A stretch of DNA of 64,000 nt. Origin: Drosophila persimilis. Taxonomy: Eukaryota > Arthropoda > Insecta > Diptera > Drosophilidae. The position numbers and the translations under genes are program-made. This document shows positions 11,095-21,935 of this stretch, in pieces (positions within the stretch are counted from its first letter, which is position 1; every line of letters starts with the position of its first letter). The notes below the pieces were generated by a model. It had not been told where the DNA came from. It made no database searches and saw nothing but the letters and a program-made list of their open reading frames with translations. Where the stretch lies: assembly GCF_003286085.1 (NCBI RefSeq), contig NW_020825497.1:62001-126000 (forward strand), in the 5' to 3' direction.

Positions 11095-12852
11095 TATACC
11101 CGATACTCAAAATGAGTATTGGGGTATATTAGATTTGTGGTAAAAGTGGATGTGTGTAACGTCCAGAAGGAATCGTTTCCGACCCTATAAAGTATATATA
11201 TTCTTGATCAGCATCAATAGCCGAGTCGATTGAGCTTTGTCTGTCTGTCCGTCCGTCCGTCTGTCCGTCTGTCCGTCCCCTTCAGCGCCTAATGCTCAAA
11301 GACTATAAGAGCTAGAGCAACGATGTTTTGGATCCAGACTTCTGTGATATGTCACTGCTCCAAAAATATTTCAAAACTTTGCCCCGCCCACTTCCGCCCC
11401 CACAAAGGGCGAAAATCTGTGGCATCCACAATTTTAAAGATACGAGAAAACAAAAAACGCAGAATCGTAGAGAATGACCATATCTTTTAGACTGCAGAAT
11501 CTGAATTGGATCGTATTACTATTATAGCCAGAATCACGAAAACAATTTCACTCTTTCTCGCTCTGTCTCACTCTAACACACAGGTTTCATGGTCGGTTTT
11601 GCCAATTGCAAAATATGAGTTCAAGGATCTCAGAACCCATAAGAGCCAGAGCAACCAAATTTGGTATCCACACTCCTGTGATATCGGACCTTGACCGTTT
11701 CGTGTCCAAATTTCGCCACACCCCCTTCCGCCCCCGCAAAGGACGAAAATCTGAGGCAACCACAAATCTCAGAGACTATTAAGGCTAGTGTAACCAAATT
11801 TGGTACACACACTCCTTTAAGATGTCACTATAAAACGTATATCTCAGAATTTCGCCCCACCCCCTTCCGCCCCCACAAAGGACGAGAATCTGTTGCATCC
11901 ACAATATTGCAGATTCGAGAAAACTAAAAACGCAGAATCATACAGAATGACCATATCTATCCGGTTGCTGAATTTGGATCAGATCAGGTCATTTTTATAG
12001 CCAAAAGGAAGAAACCAATTTGCACTGGCTACGCAGCGCCCGACGTCACGCTCAGACTGATTTTTTGTCTCTCTCGCACACACTCTTTGTCGTGTCGCTT
12101 AATATTAGCGCCATCTGCCGGAAGAGAGCCATACTGACTTAGTATCGGGTATAACTGTAGAGTTGCGGTGTCCGCAGCAACTCATAACGTTCCCCCTCGT
12201 TGCTGATGCTGTTGTTGTTGATATTGTTGTTGCTGCGGCTGTGGGCGTTCGGTCTCCGTCTCCATCTGTTGCTGTTGCTGTTCCCTCTGCTTCTCATTTG
12301 CTTTTAAATAGCGGCGTTGCTATTGGCAGAAATGTAATTTCTTCGTCATCTGTATCCGTATCGATCGCCGTGCATCTCCGTTTGAGAGGCGATCGATCGG
12401 ATGAGTCCGTTATTTGCTGCTTTGTTAAGGGGGTCAAGTGTCGTCAATTGTTGGTGTTTATATTTGTCATTTCTTTGCTGCTGCTGCTGTTGCTGGTCAT
12501 TTATTTGTTGCATCTCTCTTTTTGGCTTGTGTGAATGTATGTGTACGTTTTGGTTTTTGTTTCGATGCGTGTGGCGGCAAACGTTTGTTGGGCTTTAGAA
12601 TAGCGGCTGGCGAGAGAGCGCAGGCGTCACTCAGTCCTGGATTTGATTGCAATGCCTGGTCGCTGGCTGTTTGGCGCGAACTCAAAGGGGCTTGGCACTT
12701 GTTGTTGTGCGAATTGATGTGCTCGTTAGTAAGTATGGCTCTCCTCCGGCAGACGGCGCTAATATTAAACGACACGACAAAGAGTGCGTGCGAGAGAGAC
12801 AGAAAATCAGTCTGAGCGTGACGTCGGGCGCTGGGTAGCCACTGAAAATTGT
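11095..12852 (+). repeat. Array unit 6
   Basis: DINE at 11095-12201 plus captured segment at 12202-12852. This is the last unit with the captured CAG-rich segment; the next DINE (12853) is followed by the 223-bp spacer of the second array. Confidence 0.9.
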
Positions 12853-13959
12853 TATACCCGATACTCAAAATGAGTATTGGGGTATATTAGATTTGTGGTA
12901 AAAGTGGATGTGTGTAACGTCCAGAAGGAATCGTTTCCGACCCTATAAAGTATATATATTCTTGATCAGCATCAATAGCCGAGTCGATTGAGCTTTGTCT
13001 GTCTGTCCGTCCGTCCGTCTGTCCGTCTGTCCGTCCCCTTCAGCGCCTAATGCTCAAAGACTATAAGAGCTAGAGCAACGATGTTTTGGATCCAGACTTC
13101 TGTGATATGTCACTGCTCCAAAAATATTTCAAAACTTTGCCCCGCCCACTTCCGCCCCCACAAAGGGCGAAAATCTGTGGCATCCACAATTTTAAAGATA
13201 CGAGAAAACAAAAAACGCAGAATCGTAGAGAATGACCATATCTTTTAGACTGCAGAATCTGAATTGGATCGTATTACTATTATAGCCAGAATCACGAAAA
13301 CAATTTCACTCTTTCTCGCTCTGTCTCACTCTAACACACAGGTTTCATGGTCGGTTTTGCCAATTGCAAAATATGAGTTCCAGGATCTCAGAACCTATAA
13401 AAGCCAGATCAACCAAATTTGGTATCCACACTCCTGTGATATCGGACCTTGACCGTTTCCTTTCCAAATTTCGCCACACCCCCTTCCGCCCCCGCAAAGG
13501 ACGAAAATCTGAGGCAACCACAAATCTCAGAGACTATTAAGCCTAGAGTAACCAAATTTGGTGCACACACTCCTTTAAGATGTCACTATAAAACGTATAT
13601 CTCAGAATTTCGCCCCACCCCCTTCCGCCCCCACAAAGGACGAGAATCTGTTGCATCCACAATATTGCAGATTCGAGAAAACTAAAAACGCAGAATCATA
13701 CAGAATGACCATATCTATCCGGTTGCTGAATTTGGATCAGATCAGGTCATTTTTATAGCCATAGGGACGAAATCAATTTGCAGTGGCTACGCAGCGCCCG
13801 CCGTCACGCTCAGACTGATTTTCTGTCTCTCTCGCACGCACTCTTTGTCGTGTCGCTTAATATTAGCGCCATCTGCCGGAGGAGAGCCATACTGACTTAG
13901 TATCGGGTATTACTGTAGAGTTGCGGTGTCCGCAGCAACTCATAACGTTCCCCCTCGTT
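12853..13959 (+). mobile_element. DINE-1/Helentron, hybrid between the two arrays
   Basis: Its first half matches array units 3-6. From about 13380 on (CCAGGATCTCAGAACCTATAAA form) it matches the DINEs of the second array. It ends in the 3' hairpin and CCCCCTCGTT. It looks like the crossover point where a 1,758-bp unit and a 1.33-kb unit were joined. Confidence 0.85.
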
Positions 13960-14182
13960 TATATTTACTTTTGATGTATCTTTTTAGCGTACTTTAGGAT
14001 ATGTAGAGAAGGCTTCCAGGCTCGCTAGGAGCCCGTTTTCCAGCTTCGATCCATGTGTGAAGACGTTTATGGTTACTTACTCCGAGGAGATTTATACTTT
14101 GTAGCTAAATTTGCTAATTTCTGGTTGAGATTCAAATAAATTTGTTGTGTTTTACAATTGATGGAACAAGACCTGTGCTAGT
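13960..14182 (+). other. 223-bp spacer of the second array
   Basis: It is not DINE-like. It begins TATATTTACTTTTGATG and ends GACCTGTGCTAG just before the next TATACCCGATACT. It contains TTCAAATAAATTTG, a possible poly(A) signal, so it may be a captured 3' end of a gene. Further copies lie at 15298-15520, 16628-16850 and 23067-23289, with a partial copy at 17911-18023. No open frame or known family was seen. Confidence 0.75.
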
Positions 14183-15297
14183 TATACCCGATACTCAAAA
14201 TGAGTATTGGGGTATATTAGATTTGTGGTTAAAGTGGATGTGTGTAACGTCCAGAAGGAATCGTTTCCGACCCTATAAAGTATATATATTCTTGATCAGC
14301 ATCAATAGCCGAGTCGATTGAGCCCTGTCTGTCTGTCCGTCCGTCCGTCTGTCCGTCTGTCCGTCTGTCCGTCCCCTTCAGCGCCTAATGCTCAAAGACT
14401 ATAAGAGCTAGAGCAACGATGTTTTGGATCCAGACTTCTGTGATATGTCACTGCTCCAAAAATATTTCAAAACTTTGCCCCGCCCACTTCCGCCCCCACA
14501 AAGGGCGAAAATCTGTGGCATCCACAATTTCGACGATACGAGAAAACTAAAAACGCAGAATCGTAGAAGATGACTATATCTTCTAGAATGCAAAATCTGA
14601 ACCAGATCGTATAATTATTATAGCCAGAATCACGAAAACAATTTCACTCTTTCTCGCTCTGTCTCACTCTAACACACAGGTTTCATGGTCGGTTTTGCCA
14701 ATTGCAAAATATGAGTTCCAGGATCTCAGAACCTATAAAAGCCAGATCAACCAAATTTGGTATCCACACTCCTGTGATATCGGACCTTGACCGTTTCGTG
14801 TCCAAGTTTCGCCACACCCCCTTCCGCCCCCGCAAAGGACGAAAATCTGAGGCAACCACAAATCTCAGAGACTATTAAGGCTAGTGTAACCAAATTTGGT
14901 GCACACACTCCTTTAAGATGTCACAATAAAACGTATATCTCAGAATTTCGCCCCACCCCCTTCCGCCCCCACAAAGGACGAGAATCTGTTGCATCCACAA
15001 TATTGCAGATTCGAGAAAACTAAAAACGCAGAATCATACAGAATGACCATATCTATCCGGTTGCTGAATTTGGATCAGATCAGGTCATTTTTATAGCCAT
15101 AGGGACGAAATCAATTTGCAGTGGCTACGCAGCGCCCGCCGTCACGCTCAGACTGATTTTCTGTCTCTCTCGCACGCACTCTTTGTCGTGTCGCTTAATA
15201 TTAGCGCCATCTGCCGGAGGAGAGCCATACTGACTTAGTATCGGGTATTACTGTAGAGTTGCGGTGTCCGCAGCAACTCATAACGTTCCCCCTCGTT
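14183..15297 (+). mobile_element. DINE-1/Helentron (second array)
   Basis: Full-length element from TATACCCGATACT to CCCCCTCGTT, with one extra CTGTCCGT repeat in the 5' tract and the AATTTCGACGATACG variant block. Confidence 0.9.
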
Positions 15298-15520
15298 TAT
15301 ATTTACTTTTGATGTATCTTTTTAGCGTACTTTAGGATATGTAGAGAAGGCTTCCAGGCTCGCTAGGAGCCCGTTTTCCAGCTTCGATCCATGTGTGAAG
15401 ACGTTTATGGTTACTTACTCCGAGGAGATTTATACTTTGTAGCTAAATTTGCTAATTTCTGGTTGAGATTCAAATAAATTTGTTGTGTTTTACAATTGAT
15501 GGAACAAGACCTGTGCTAGT

Positions 15521-16627
15521 TATACCCGATACTCAAAATGAGTATTGGGGTATATTAGATTTGTGGTAAAAGTGGATGTGTGTAACGTCCAGAAGGAATC
15601 GTTTCCGACCCTATAAAGTATATATATTCTTGATCAGCATCAATAGCCGAGTCGATTGAGCCCTGTCTGTCTGTCCGTCCGTCCGTCTGTCCGTCTGTCC
15701 GTCCCCTTCAGCGCCTAATGCTCAAAGACTATAAGAGCTAGAGCAACGATGTTTTGGATCCAGACTTCTGTGATATGTCACTGCTCCAAAAATATTTCAA
15801 AACTTTGCCCCGCCCACTTCCGCCCCCACAAAGGGCGAAAATCTGTGGCATCCACAATTTTAAAGATACGAGAAAACAAAAAACGCAGAATCGTAGAGAA
15901 TGACCATATCTTTTAGACTGCAGAATCTGAATTGGATCGTATTACTATTATAGCCAGAATCACGAAAACAATTTCACTCTTTCTCGCTCTGTCTCACTCT
16001 AACACACAGGTTTCATGGTCGGTTTTGCCAATTGCAAAATATGAGTTCAAGGATCTCAGAACCTATAAAAGCCAGAGCAACAAAATTTGGTATCCACACT
16101 CCTGTGATATCGGACCTTGACCGTTTCCTGTCCAAATTTCGCCACACCCCCTTCCGCCCCCGCAAAGGACGAAAATCTGAGGCAACCACAAATCTCAGAG
16201 ACTATTAAGCCTAGAGTAACCAAATTTGGTGCACACACTCCTTTAAGATGTCACTATAAAACGTATATCTCAGAATTTCGCCCCACCCCCTTCCGCCCCC
16301 ACAAAGGACGAGAATCTGTTGCATCCACAATATTGCAGATTCGAGAAAACTAAAAACGCAGAATCATACAGAATGACCATATCTATCCGGTTGCTGAATT
16401 TGGATCAGATCAGGTCATTTTTATAGCCATAGGGACGAAATCAATTTGCAGTGGCTACGCAGCGCCCGCCGTCACGCTCAGACTGATTTTCTGTCTCTCT
16501 CGCACGCACTCTTTGTCGTGTCGCTTAATATTAGCGCCATCTGCCGGAGGAGAGCCATACTGACTTAGTATCGGGTATTACTGTAGAGTTGCGGTGTCCG
16601 CAGCAACTCATAACGTTCCCCCTCGTT
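15521..16627 (+). mobile_element. DINE-1/Helentron (second array)
   Basis: Full-length element with both termini. In its first third it carries the TTTTAAAGATACG variant block, as in array units 3-6. Confidence 0.9.
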
Positions 16628-16850
16628 TATATTTACTTTTGATGTATCTTTTTAGCGTACTTTAGGATATGTAGAGAAGGCTGCCAGGCTCGCTAGGAGC
16701 CCGTTTTCCAGCTTCGATCCATGTGTGAAGACGTTTATGGTTACTTACTCCGAGGAGATTTATACTTTGTAGCTAAATTTGCTAATTTCTGGTTGAGATT
16801 CAAATAAATTTGTTGTGTTTTACAATTGATGGAACAAGACCTGTGCTAGT

Positions 16851-17910
16851 TATACCCGATACTCAAAATGAGTATTGGGGTATATTAGATTTGTGGTTAA
16901 AGTGGATGTGTGTAACGTCCAGAAGGAATCGTTTCCGACCCTATAAAGTATATATATTCTTGATCAGCATCAATAGCCGAGTCGATTGAGCCCTGTCTGT
17001 CTGTCCGTCCGTCCGTCTGTCCGTCTGTCCGTCCCCTTCAGCGCCTAATGCTCAACGACTATAAGAGCTAGAGCAACGATGTTTTGGATCCAGACTTCTG
17101 TGATATGTCACTGCTCCAAAAATATTTCAAAACTTTGCCCCGCCCACTTCCGCCCCCACAAAGGGCGAAAATCTGTGGCATCCACAATTTCGACGATACG
17201 AGAAAACTAGAAACGCAGAATCGTAGAAGATGACTATATCTTCTAGAGTGCCAAATCTGAACCAGATCGTATAATTATTACAGCCAGAATCACGAAAACA
17301 ATTTCACTCTTTCTCGCTCTGTCTCACTCTAACACACAGGTTTCATGGTCGGTTTTGCCAATTGCAAAATATGAGTTCAAGGATCTCAGAACCTATAAAA
17401 GCCAGAGCAACAAAATTTGGTATCCACACTCCTGTGATATCGGACCTTGACCGTTTCCTGTCCAAATTTCGCCACACCCCCTTCCGCCCCCGCAAAGGAC
17501 GAAAATCTGAGGCAACCACAAATCTCAGAGACTATTAAGCCTAGAGTAACCAAATTTGGTGCACACACTCCTTTAAGATGTCACTATAAAACGTATATCT
17601 CAGAATTTCGCCCCACCCCCTTCCGCCCCCACAAAGGACGAGAATCTGTTGCATCCACAATATTGCAGATTCGAGAAAACTAAAAACGCAGAATCATACA
17701 GAATGACCATATCTATCCGGTTGCTGAATTTGGATCAGATCAGGTCATTTTTATAGCCATAGGGACGAAATCAATTTGCAGTGGCTACGCAGCGCCCGCC
17801 GTCACGCTCAGACTGATTTTCTGTCTCTCTCGCACGCACTCTTTGTCGTGTCGCTTAATATTAGCGCCATCTGCCGGAGGAGAGCCATACTAACTTAGTA
17901 TCGGGTATTA
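16851..17910 (+). mobile_element. DINE-1/Helentron, 3' terminus missing
   Basis: The 5' end is intact. The element stops at TATCGGGTATTA, before the terminal hairpin, and runs straight into the middle of the 223-bp spacer. Confidence 0.88.
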
Positions 17911-18023
17911 TGGTTACTTACTCCGAGGAGATTTATACTTTGTAGCTAAATTTGCTAATTTCTGGTTGAGATTCAAATAAATTTGTTGTGTTTTACAATT
18001 GATGGAACAAGACCTGTGCTAGT

Positions 18024-19043
18024 TATACCCGATACTCAAAATGAGTATTGGGGTATATTAGATTTGTGGTAAAAGTGGATGTGTGTAACGTCCAGAAGGA
18101 ATCGTTTCCGACCCTATAAAGTATATATATTCTTGATCAGCATCAATAGCCGAGTCGATTGAGCCCTGTCTGTCTGTCCGTCCGTCCGTCTGTCCGTCCC
18201 CTTCAGCGCCTAATGCTCAAAGACTATAAGAGCTAGAGCAACGATGTTTTGGATCCAGACTTCTGTGATATGTCACTGCTCCAAAAATATTTCAAAACTT
18301 TGCCCCGCCCACTTCCGCCCCCACAAAGGGCGAAAATCTGTGGCATCCACAATTTCGACGATACAAGAAAACTAGAAACGCAGAATCGTAGAAGATGACT
18401 ATATCTTCTAGAGTGCCAAATCTGAACCAGATCGTATAATTATTACAGCCAGAATCACGAAAACAATTTCACTCTTTCTCGCTCTGTCTCACTCTAACAC
18501 ACAGGTTTCATGGTCGGTTTTGCCAATTGCAAAATATGAGTTCAAGGATCTCAGAACCTATAAAAGCCAGAGCAACCAAATTTGGTATCCACACTCCTGT
18601 GATATCGGACCTTGACCGTTTCCTGTCCAAATTTCGCCACACCCCCTTCCGCCCCCGCAAAGGACGAAAATCTGAGGCAACCACAAATCTCAGAGACTAT
18701 TAAGGCTAGAGTAACCAAATTTGGTGCACACACTCCTTTAAGATGTCACTATAAAACGTATATCTCAGAATTTCGCCCCACCCCCATCCGCCCCCACAAA
18801 GGACGAAAATCTGTTGCATCCACAATATTGCAGATTTGAGAAAACTAAAAACGCAGAATCATAGATAATGACCATATCTATTAGATTGCTGAATCAGACT
18901 GATTTTCTGTCTCTCTCGCACGCACTCTTTGTCGTGTCATTAAATATTAGCGGCGTCTGCCGGAGGAGAGCCATACTGACTTAGTATCGGGTATAACCGT
19001 AGAGTTGCGGTGTCCGCAGCAACTCACAACGTTCCCCCTCGTT
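18024..19043 (+). mobile_element. DINE-1/Helentron (duplicated block copy 1)
   Basis: Both termini are present. It lacks a stretch of about 90 bp near 18895 (GCTGAATC joined to AGACTGATTTTC) that the partner at 23290-24404 retains. Confidence 0.9.
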
Positions 19044-19730
19044 TTATGAGTGAAAACTGCTTCATAGTTTCCTGGTCATGCTTTAAGAGGTCCACACTTT
19101 GCTCGCTTACCATCTTGATTGCATTCGTCAGTTGTTTGACCATTTTGCTCGGCCATTTGCTTTTCCTTTAAATTTCCGTTTCCGCTCGAAGCACTTGACT
19201 GTCGTCGCCTCGTGTCACCGCCATGGAAATGTCATTTCCCTCACGCCGAGGCGCCTGGTAGAGGACCAGCGTCAAAAAGCAACACAAAACGTTTCCTCGT
19301 CATCGTGGACGTCCGTCATTGTCCTTAGCGCTTCCACGTCATTTCCATTTCCCATGTACCTCATCTGTACAGCAGTTGACGTCTAGCCCGGTCGCCACGT
19401 TGATGATGGCTTCATAAAAACTGCTATCGACTGCAATTTTTTTCCTACTGATTTATTAATGTTGACAATCGAAATGTCGTCTGACAATGGACCTGCTATA
19501 TTCATTAAACTCATTTTAATGGAGTTCCTTTACTCATTTCGAGAGTCAACTGAAGCGATATTTACGAGTATTTTGTTGATTAATGTTGGTTTTAATGCTG
19601 CATGGTTGGTATCCTTCTGGCCTTGCATTTCAATGCGCTAAATAGGTTTCCATTTACTGCTGTTCTTTTCCTTATCCTTTCACCTGTAATTACCTCAATT
19701 CCCTTGCTAATTGCTCTTTCCGTTTTACTT
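19044..19730. other. Unidentified segment between DINE and LINE
   Basis: It recurs at 24405-25094. No known family is recognised. A 95-residue plus-strand frame (19099-19386) has low-complexity content and is weak. On the minus strand, a start codon near 19527 and a hydrophilic stretch rich in Lys, Gln and Glu could be the remnant of a mobile-element protein, but nothing diagnostic is visible. Confidence 0.4.
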
Positions 19731-20070
19731 TTTCGGCGTCGCCTTGTGTTTGTGTTGTTGCAGGGAGTGCAGTCCGCTCTCGTCTGGTAGCTTTTGTTGT
19801 TTTATCACTCTCTCGCTATCACCTCAACTTCAATAACTGTTCTTTCTCTCTCGCTCTTTAAACTTTCTGAGCAATAGCGCTCTCTGTTTAGTAGCTCTTG
19901 CTATAACCGCTCTCCACTCTGCTCTCTTTTTTTTTACCAATTCCGCTTTGAGCGTTGTCTGGCACATTGGACTGATACCAATTAGTTTTGCAAATAATTG
20001 TAAATTGTAATTGTGTCATTGGACTGATACCAGTTTGTTTTGCAAGTAATTGTAAATAAATAATAATAAA

Positions 20071-20604
20071 ATGGAATACGCTGTGGTCTGTGCCAAAAAA
20101 ACATGTAAGAAGCAGATCACCCACGATCAGCCGAATGGCCCCTGCTGGCTCTGCGACAGCGTAGTGCACGCAAAATGCGCTGGATTTTCTGGCCTCGTGA
20201 GTGATGCTATAGCCACAGGTACTAGACCTGTGGTGACTAAACCACTGGTGGGAGTCCCACCAAAACGACAAGTTTTTGTTTCACGGCTGGCCCCTGACCT
20301 CACATCTAATGATGTAATTGCTTTTATTCAAAGCAAAATAAAAGCCGTGGGTTTAAAGGTGGAGAAATTTAACTTCTCTTATGCCAGGGAGATAGCCTCG
20401 TTTAAGATAAGCATCTCCCCAACACAATTTGACACCATTTGCTCCGCCAAATTTTGGCCGGAGCATTTGGTGGTGAAGGAGTTTAAGGCTAAGAAGAAGA
20501 ATAGGCCCCCCATATCCCTTCCAAATCTTTCCAATCTGCCACCCTCAACCTCAACTTCCTCTTCCTCAACTTCCCGTCTTGCTTCCACCTTTCCAAAAAA
20601 CTAA
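20071..20604 (+). CDS. LINE ORF1 protein with N-terminal zinc-finger-like Cys/His cluster
   Basis: It encodes 177 residues from ATGGAATACGCTGTG. Residues about 7-36 have spaced cysteines and histidines (C-C-H-C-C-H-C), like the PHD/zinc-ribbon-type N-termini of CR1 and related LINE ORF1 proteins. Residues about 67-145 resemble a small alpha/beta RNA-binding domain (starting QVFVSRLAPDL). The tail is a Ser/Thr/Pro-rich low-complexity run. ORF1 proteins bind the LINE RNA in the transposition particle. The frame is intact and nearly identical to 25742-26275, with one visible Pro-to-Ser difference near the C-terminus. ORF2 follows at once. Confidence 0.8.
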   Translation: MEYAVVCAKKTCKKQITHDQPNGPCWLCDSVVHAKCAGFSGLVSDAIATGTRPVVTKPLVGVPPKRQVFVSRLAPDLTSNDVIAFIQSKIKAVGLKVEKFNFSYAREIASFKISISPTQFDTICSAKFWPEHLVVKEFKAKKKNRPPISLPNLSNLPPSTSTSSSSTSRLASTFPKN

Positions 20605-20607
20605 CTT

Positions 20608-21148
20608 CTCTTTTAGTAACATATCAGAATGTAAGAGGCTTGCGTAGTAAGCTCAGCATTCTTCTCCGGGATAGTGTTGCATTTTCTTCCCACGTTATTG
20701 TGTTTACTGAAACCAGGTTAAAGCCGGACATTCTTAGTTCCGAGGTTTTGGCAGGTCGGTACACAACTTTTAGAAAGGACCGTTCGTCTCGACGTGTAGG
20801 AGGGGTTCTAATTGCAGTGGACTCTTACTTCACGTCAGAACACTTCACAGTCCAAGTTCAACAGGAACTGGAATTCCTGTGTGTGTAAAACTGATTCTTC
20901 CCGCTTTCGCTATATTCATTACTTGCTCGTATATCCCACCTTCTTCGGATATTTCAATTTATGAGCAGCACTTGTCCGCTTTAACCGCTGTTTCTTCCTC
21001 GCTATCTGATAAAGATCGTATGATAGTTCTTGGTGACTTCAACTTGCCAGGAACTGTTTGGTCTTCGGTAAACGAGTCTAGTATCCTAGTGCCCATGTCA
21101 CGACATGACTTTGTTGACGGCTTGCTTGACCTGTCGATTGCTTGATCC
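20608..21148 (+). pseudogene. LINE ORF2 fragment: endonuclease domain only
   Basis: The frame just after ORF1 reads TYQNVRGLRSK, the start of an APE-type endonuclease. ETRLKPD follows at about 20710 and GGVLIAV at about 20800. The frame stops at 20888 and continues in another frame with SYIPPSS and LGDFNLP (about 21030), the catalytic GDFN motif. It ends after DLSIA at about 21145, because of a 42-bp loss compared with the copy at 26806. No polymerase domain is present, so this piece could not transpose itself. Confidence 0.8.
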
Positions 21149-21172
21149 GACCATAGTGTTGTTAACCCGAGC

Positions 21173-21314
21173 ACGGTCAAGTTCCCGTGCCATCTTCCGC
21201 ATTGTCGACAGCAAATCGAATCCGAACGTGATCAGTTGTCTTGATGGAATCCGCTGCATGTCCCTGTTCTGGGTGGTTCTTGGACATGGAGTCGGATATG
21301 CTATACCCATATAG
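21173..21314 (+). pseudogene. Exon 4 piece of an NRF-type acyltransferase gene
   Basis: It reads ARSSSRAIFRIVDSKSNPN then ISCLDGIRCMSLFWVVLGHG, the start of an acyltransferase-3 domain as in insect nose-resistant-to-fluoxetine proteins. It matches 41988-42110 closely, where the same exon is split by a BEL element. Here the sequence runs straight through GCACGGTCAAG, so this copy shows the site without the insertion. On the left it joins the LINE at a GAGC microhomology; on the right it passes into another LINE 3' fragment. It is an orphan fragment with no promoter or other exons nearby. Confidence 0.8.
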
Positions 21315-21652
21315 GTGGAACTGTAAATAAAGCTAAGGGTGTTTTAGAGTTCATCAAGCGTTGATCCAAGGAGTTTGACGACCCGTACGTTACGAAAAAA
21401 CTGTACATCTCGTTAGTACGTCCTATATTGGAGTATTATTCTTGTGTGTGGAGCCCCCAGTATAAAGAGCAGCAGGCTGTTATTGAATCCGTGCAAAAGC
21501 AATTTTTAATTTTTGCCCTTCGGAACTTTAACTGGGACTCGGGTAGAATCTTGCCACCCTACCGGTCTAGGCTAAATCTTATTGACCTGCCGTCGTTGCA
21601 GCATCGCATAATATGCAATGGCGTAATGTTCGTGCACAAGCTCCTTCTTGGA
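21315..21652 (+). mobile_element. LINE 3' fragment, second subfamily
   Basis: It encodes the C-terminal part of a reverse transcriptase: SLVRPILEYYSCVWSPQYKE, then NFNWDSGRILPPYRSRLNL. This is related to, but clearly different from, the LINE at 25399-29297. It matches 42120-42450 nearly base for base, including its junction with the NRF exon. Confidence 0.8.
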
Positions 21653-21935
21653 GCTTCGAAAATTTTGTTAACTCTGCTCCAGCTCTGGGCCCCAACTGTT
21701 GACGTCTTCCTTTGAAATTGCTAATTGTGTGACTCTAATGTCTTTGGCCAACCATGTGCGGGAATTAGGTGTTTCATTGGGCCACGCAGCAGACCGTGGA
21801 GGACAACAGCCACAAAAGATTTGCCCCCAGGAACACGTTCTGTTTTCACGACATGAAAAATGCTTTCGATCTACGTGATGCTCATCCCTCTTTGCTGTCA
21901 GTGGTACATTTATTGGGGAGTAAATGGGTTCTTTT
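21653..21935. other. Unidentified 283-bp segment
   Basis: It lies between a LINE fragment and a DINE. It has short open frames in two phases but no motif or family I recognise, and no other copy was seen in this window. Confidence 0.4.

Larger units (their letters stand above)
2396..12852 (+). repeat. 1,758-bp DINE-based tandem array (5 full units, 1 partial)
   Basis: Units start at 4063, 5821, 7579, 9337, 11095 and 12853, each exactly 1,758 bp apart. A 5'-truncated first unit covers 2396-4062, and the DINE that would open a seventh unit (12853-13959) passes into a different spacer. Each unit is a DINE element (about 1,107 bp) followed by a 650-651-bp non-DINE segment. Units 3 to 6 look identical by eye. 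Unit 2 differs in a block in its first third, and unit 1 has a diverged DINE 5' half but a near-identical second half. This homogeneity points to recent expansion by unequal exchange or rolling-circle amplification, not to independent transposition. Confidence 0.92.
13960..18023 (+). repeat. Second DINE-based tandem array, about 1.33 kb period
   Basis: DINEs at 14183-15297, 15521-16627 and 16851-17910 alternate with a 223-bp spacer at 13960, 15298 and 16628, and a shortened spacer copy at 17911-18023. Unit steps are 1,338, 1,330 and 1,173 bp. The last is shorter because the DINE 3' end and the spacer start were lost together at a TTATGG microhomology. A further DINE-plus-spacer unit lies apart at 21936-23289. 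Confidence 0.9.
18024..21172 (+). repeat. Duplicated block, copy 1
   Basis: DINE, unidentified segment and LINE 5' part in the same order as 23290-26880. The copies differ by short indels: a piece missing inside this DINE near 18895, a ~300-bp insertion in the other copy at 25095-25398, and a 42-bp loss here near 21139. The remaining sequence is nearly identical, so the duplication is recent. Confidence 0.88.
19731..21172 (+). mobile_element. CR1/jockey-like LINE, copy 1, 3'-truncated
   Basis: It begins at TTTCGGCGTCGCC, has a 5' UTR of about 340 bp, ORF1 at 20071-20604 and the endonuclease part of ORF2 from about 20608. It stops at about 21172, where it joins an exon piece of the NRF-type gene. 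ORF2 has a premature stop at 20888 and a 42-bp loss near 21139 relative to the second copy. No reverse transcriptase remains in this copy. Confidence 0.85.

Noticed and set aside
19459-19790. Short hydrophobic plus-strand frames in the unidentified segment
   Set aside because: A/T-rich sequence commonly gives such frames; the second copy of the block does not keep the first one in the same form.
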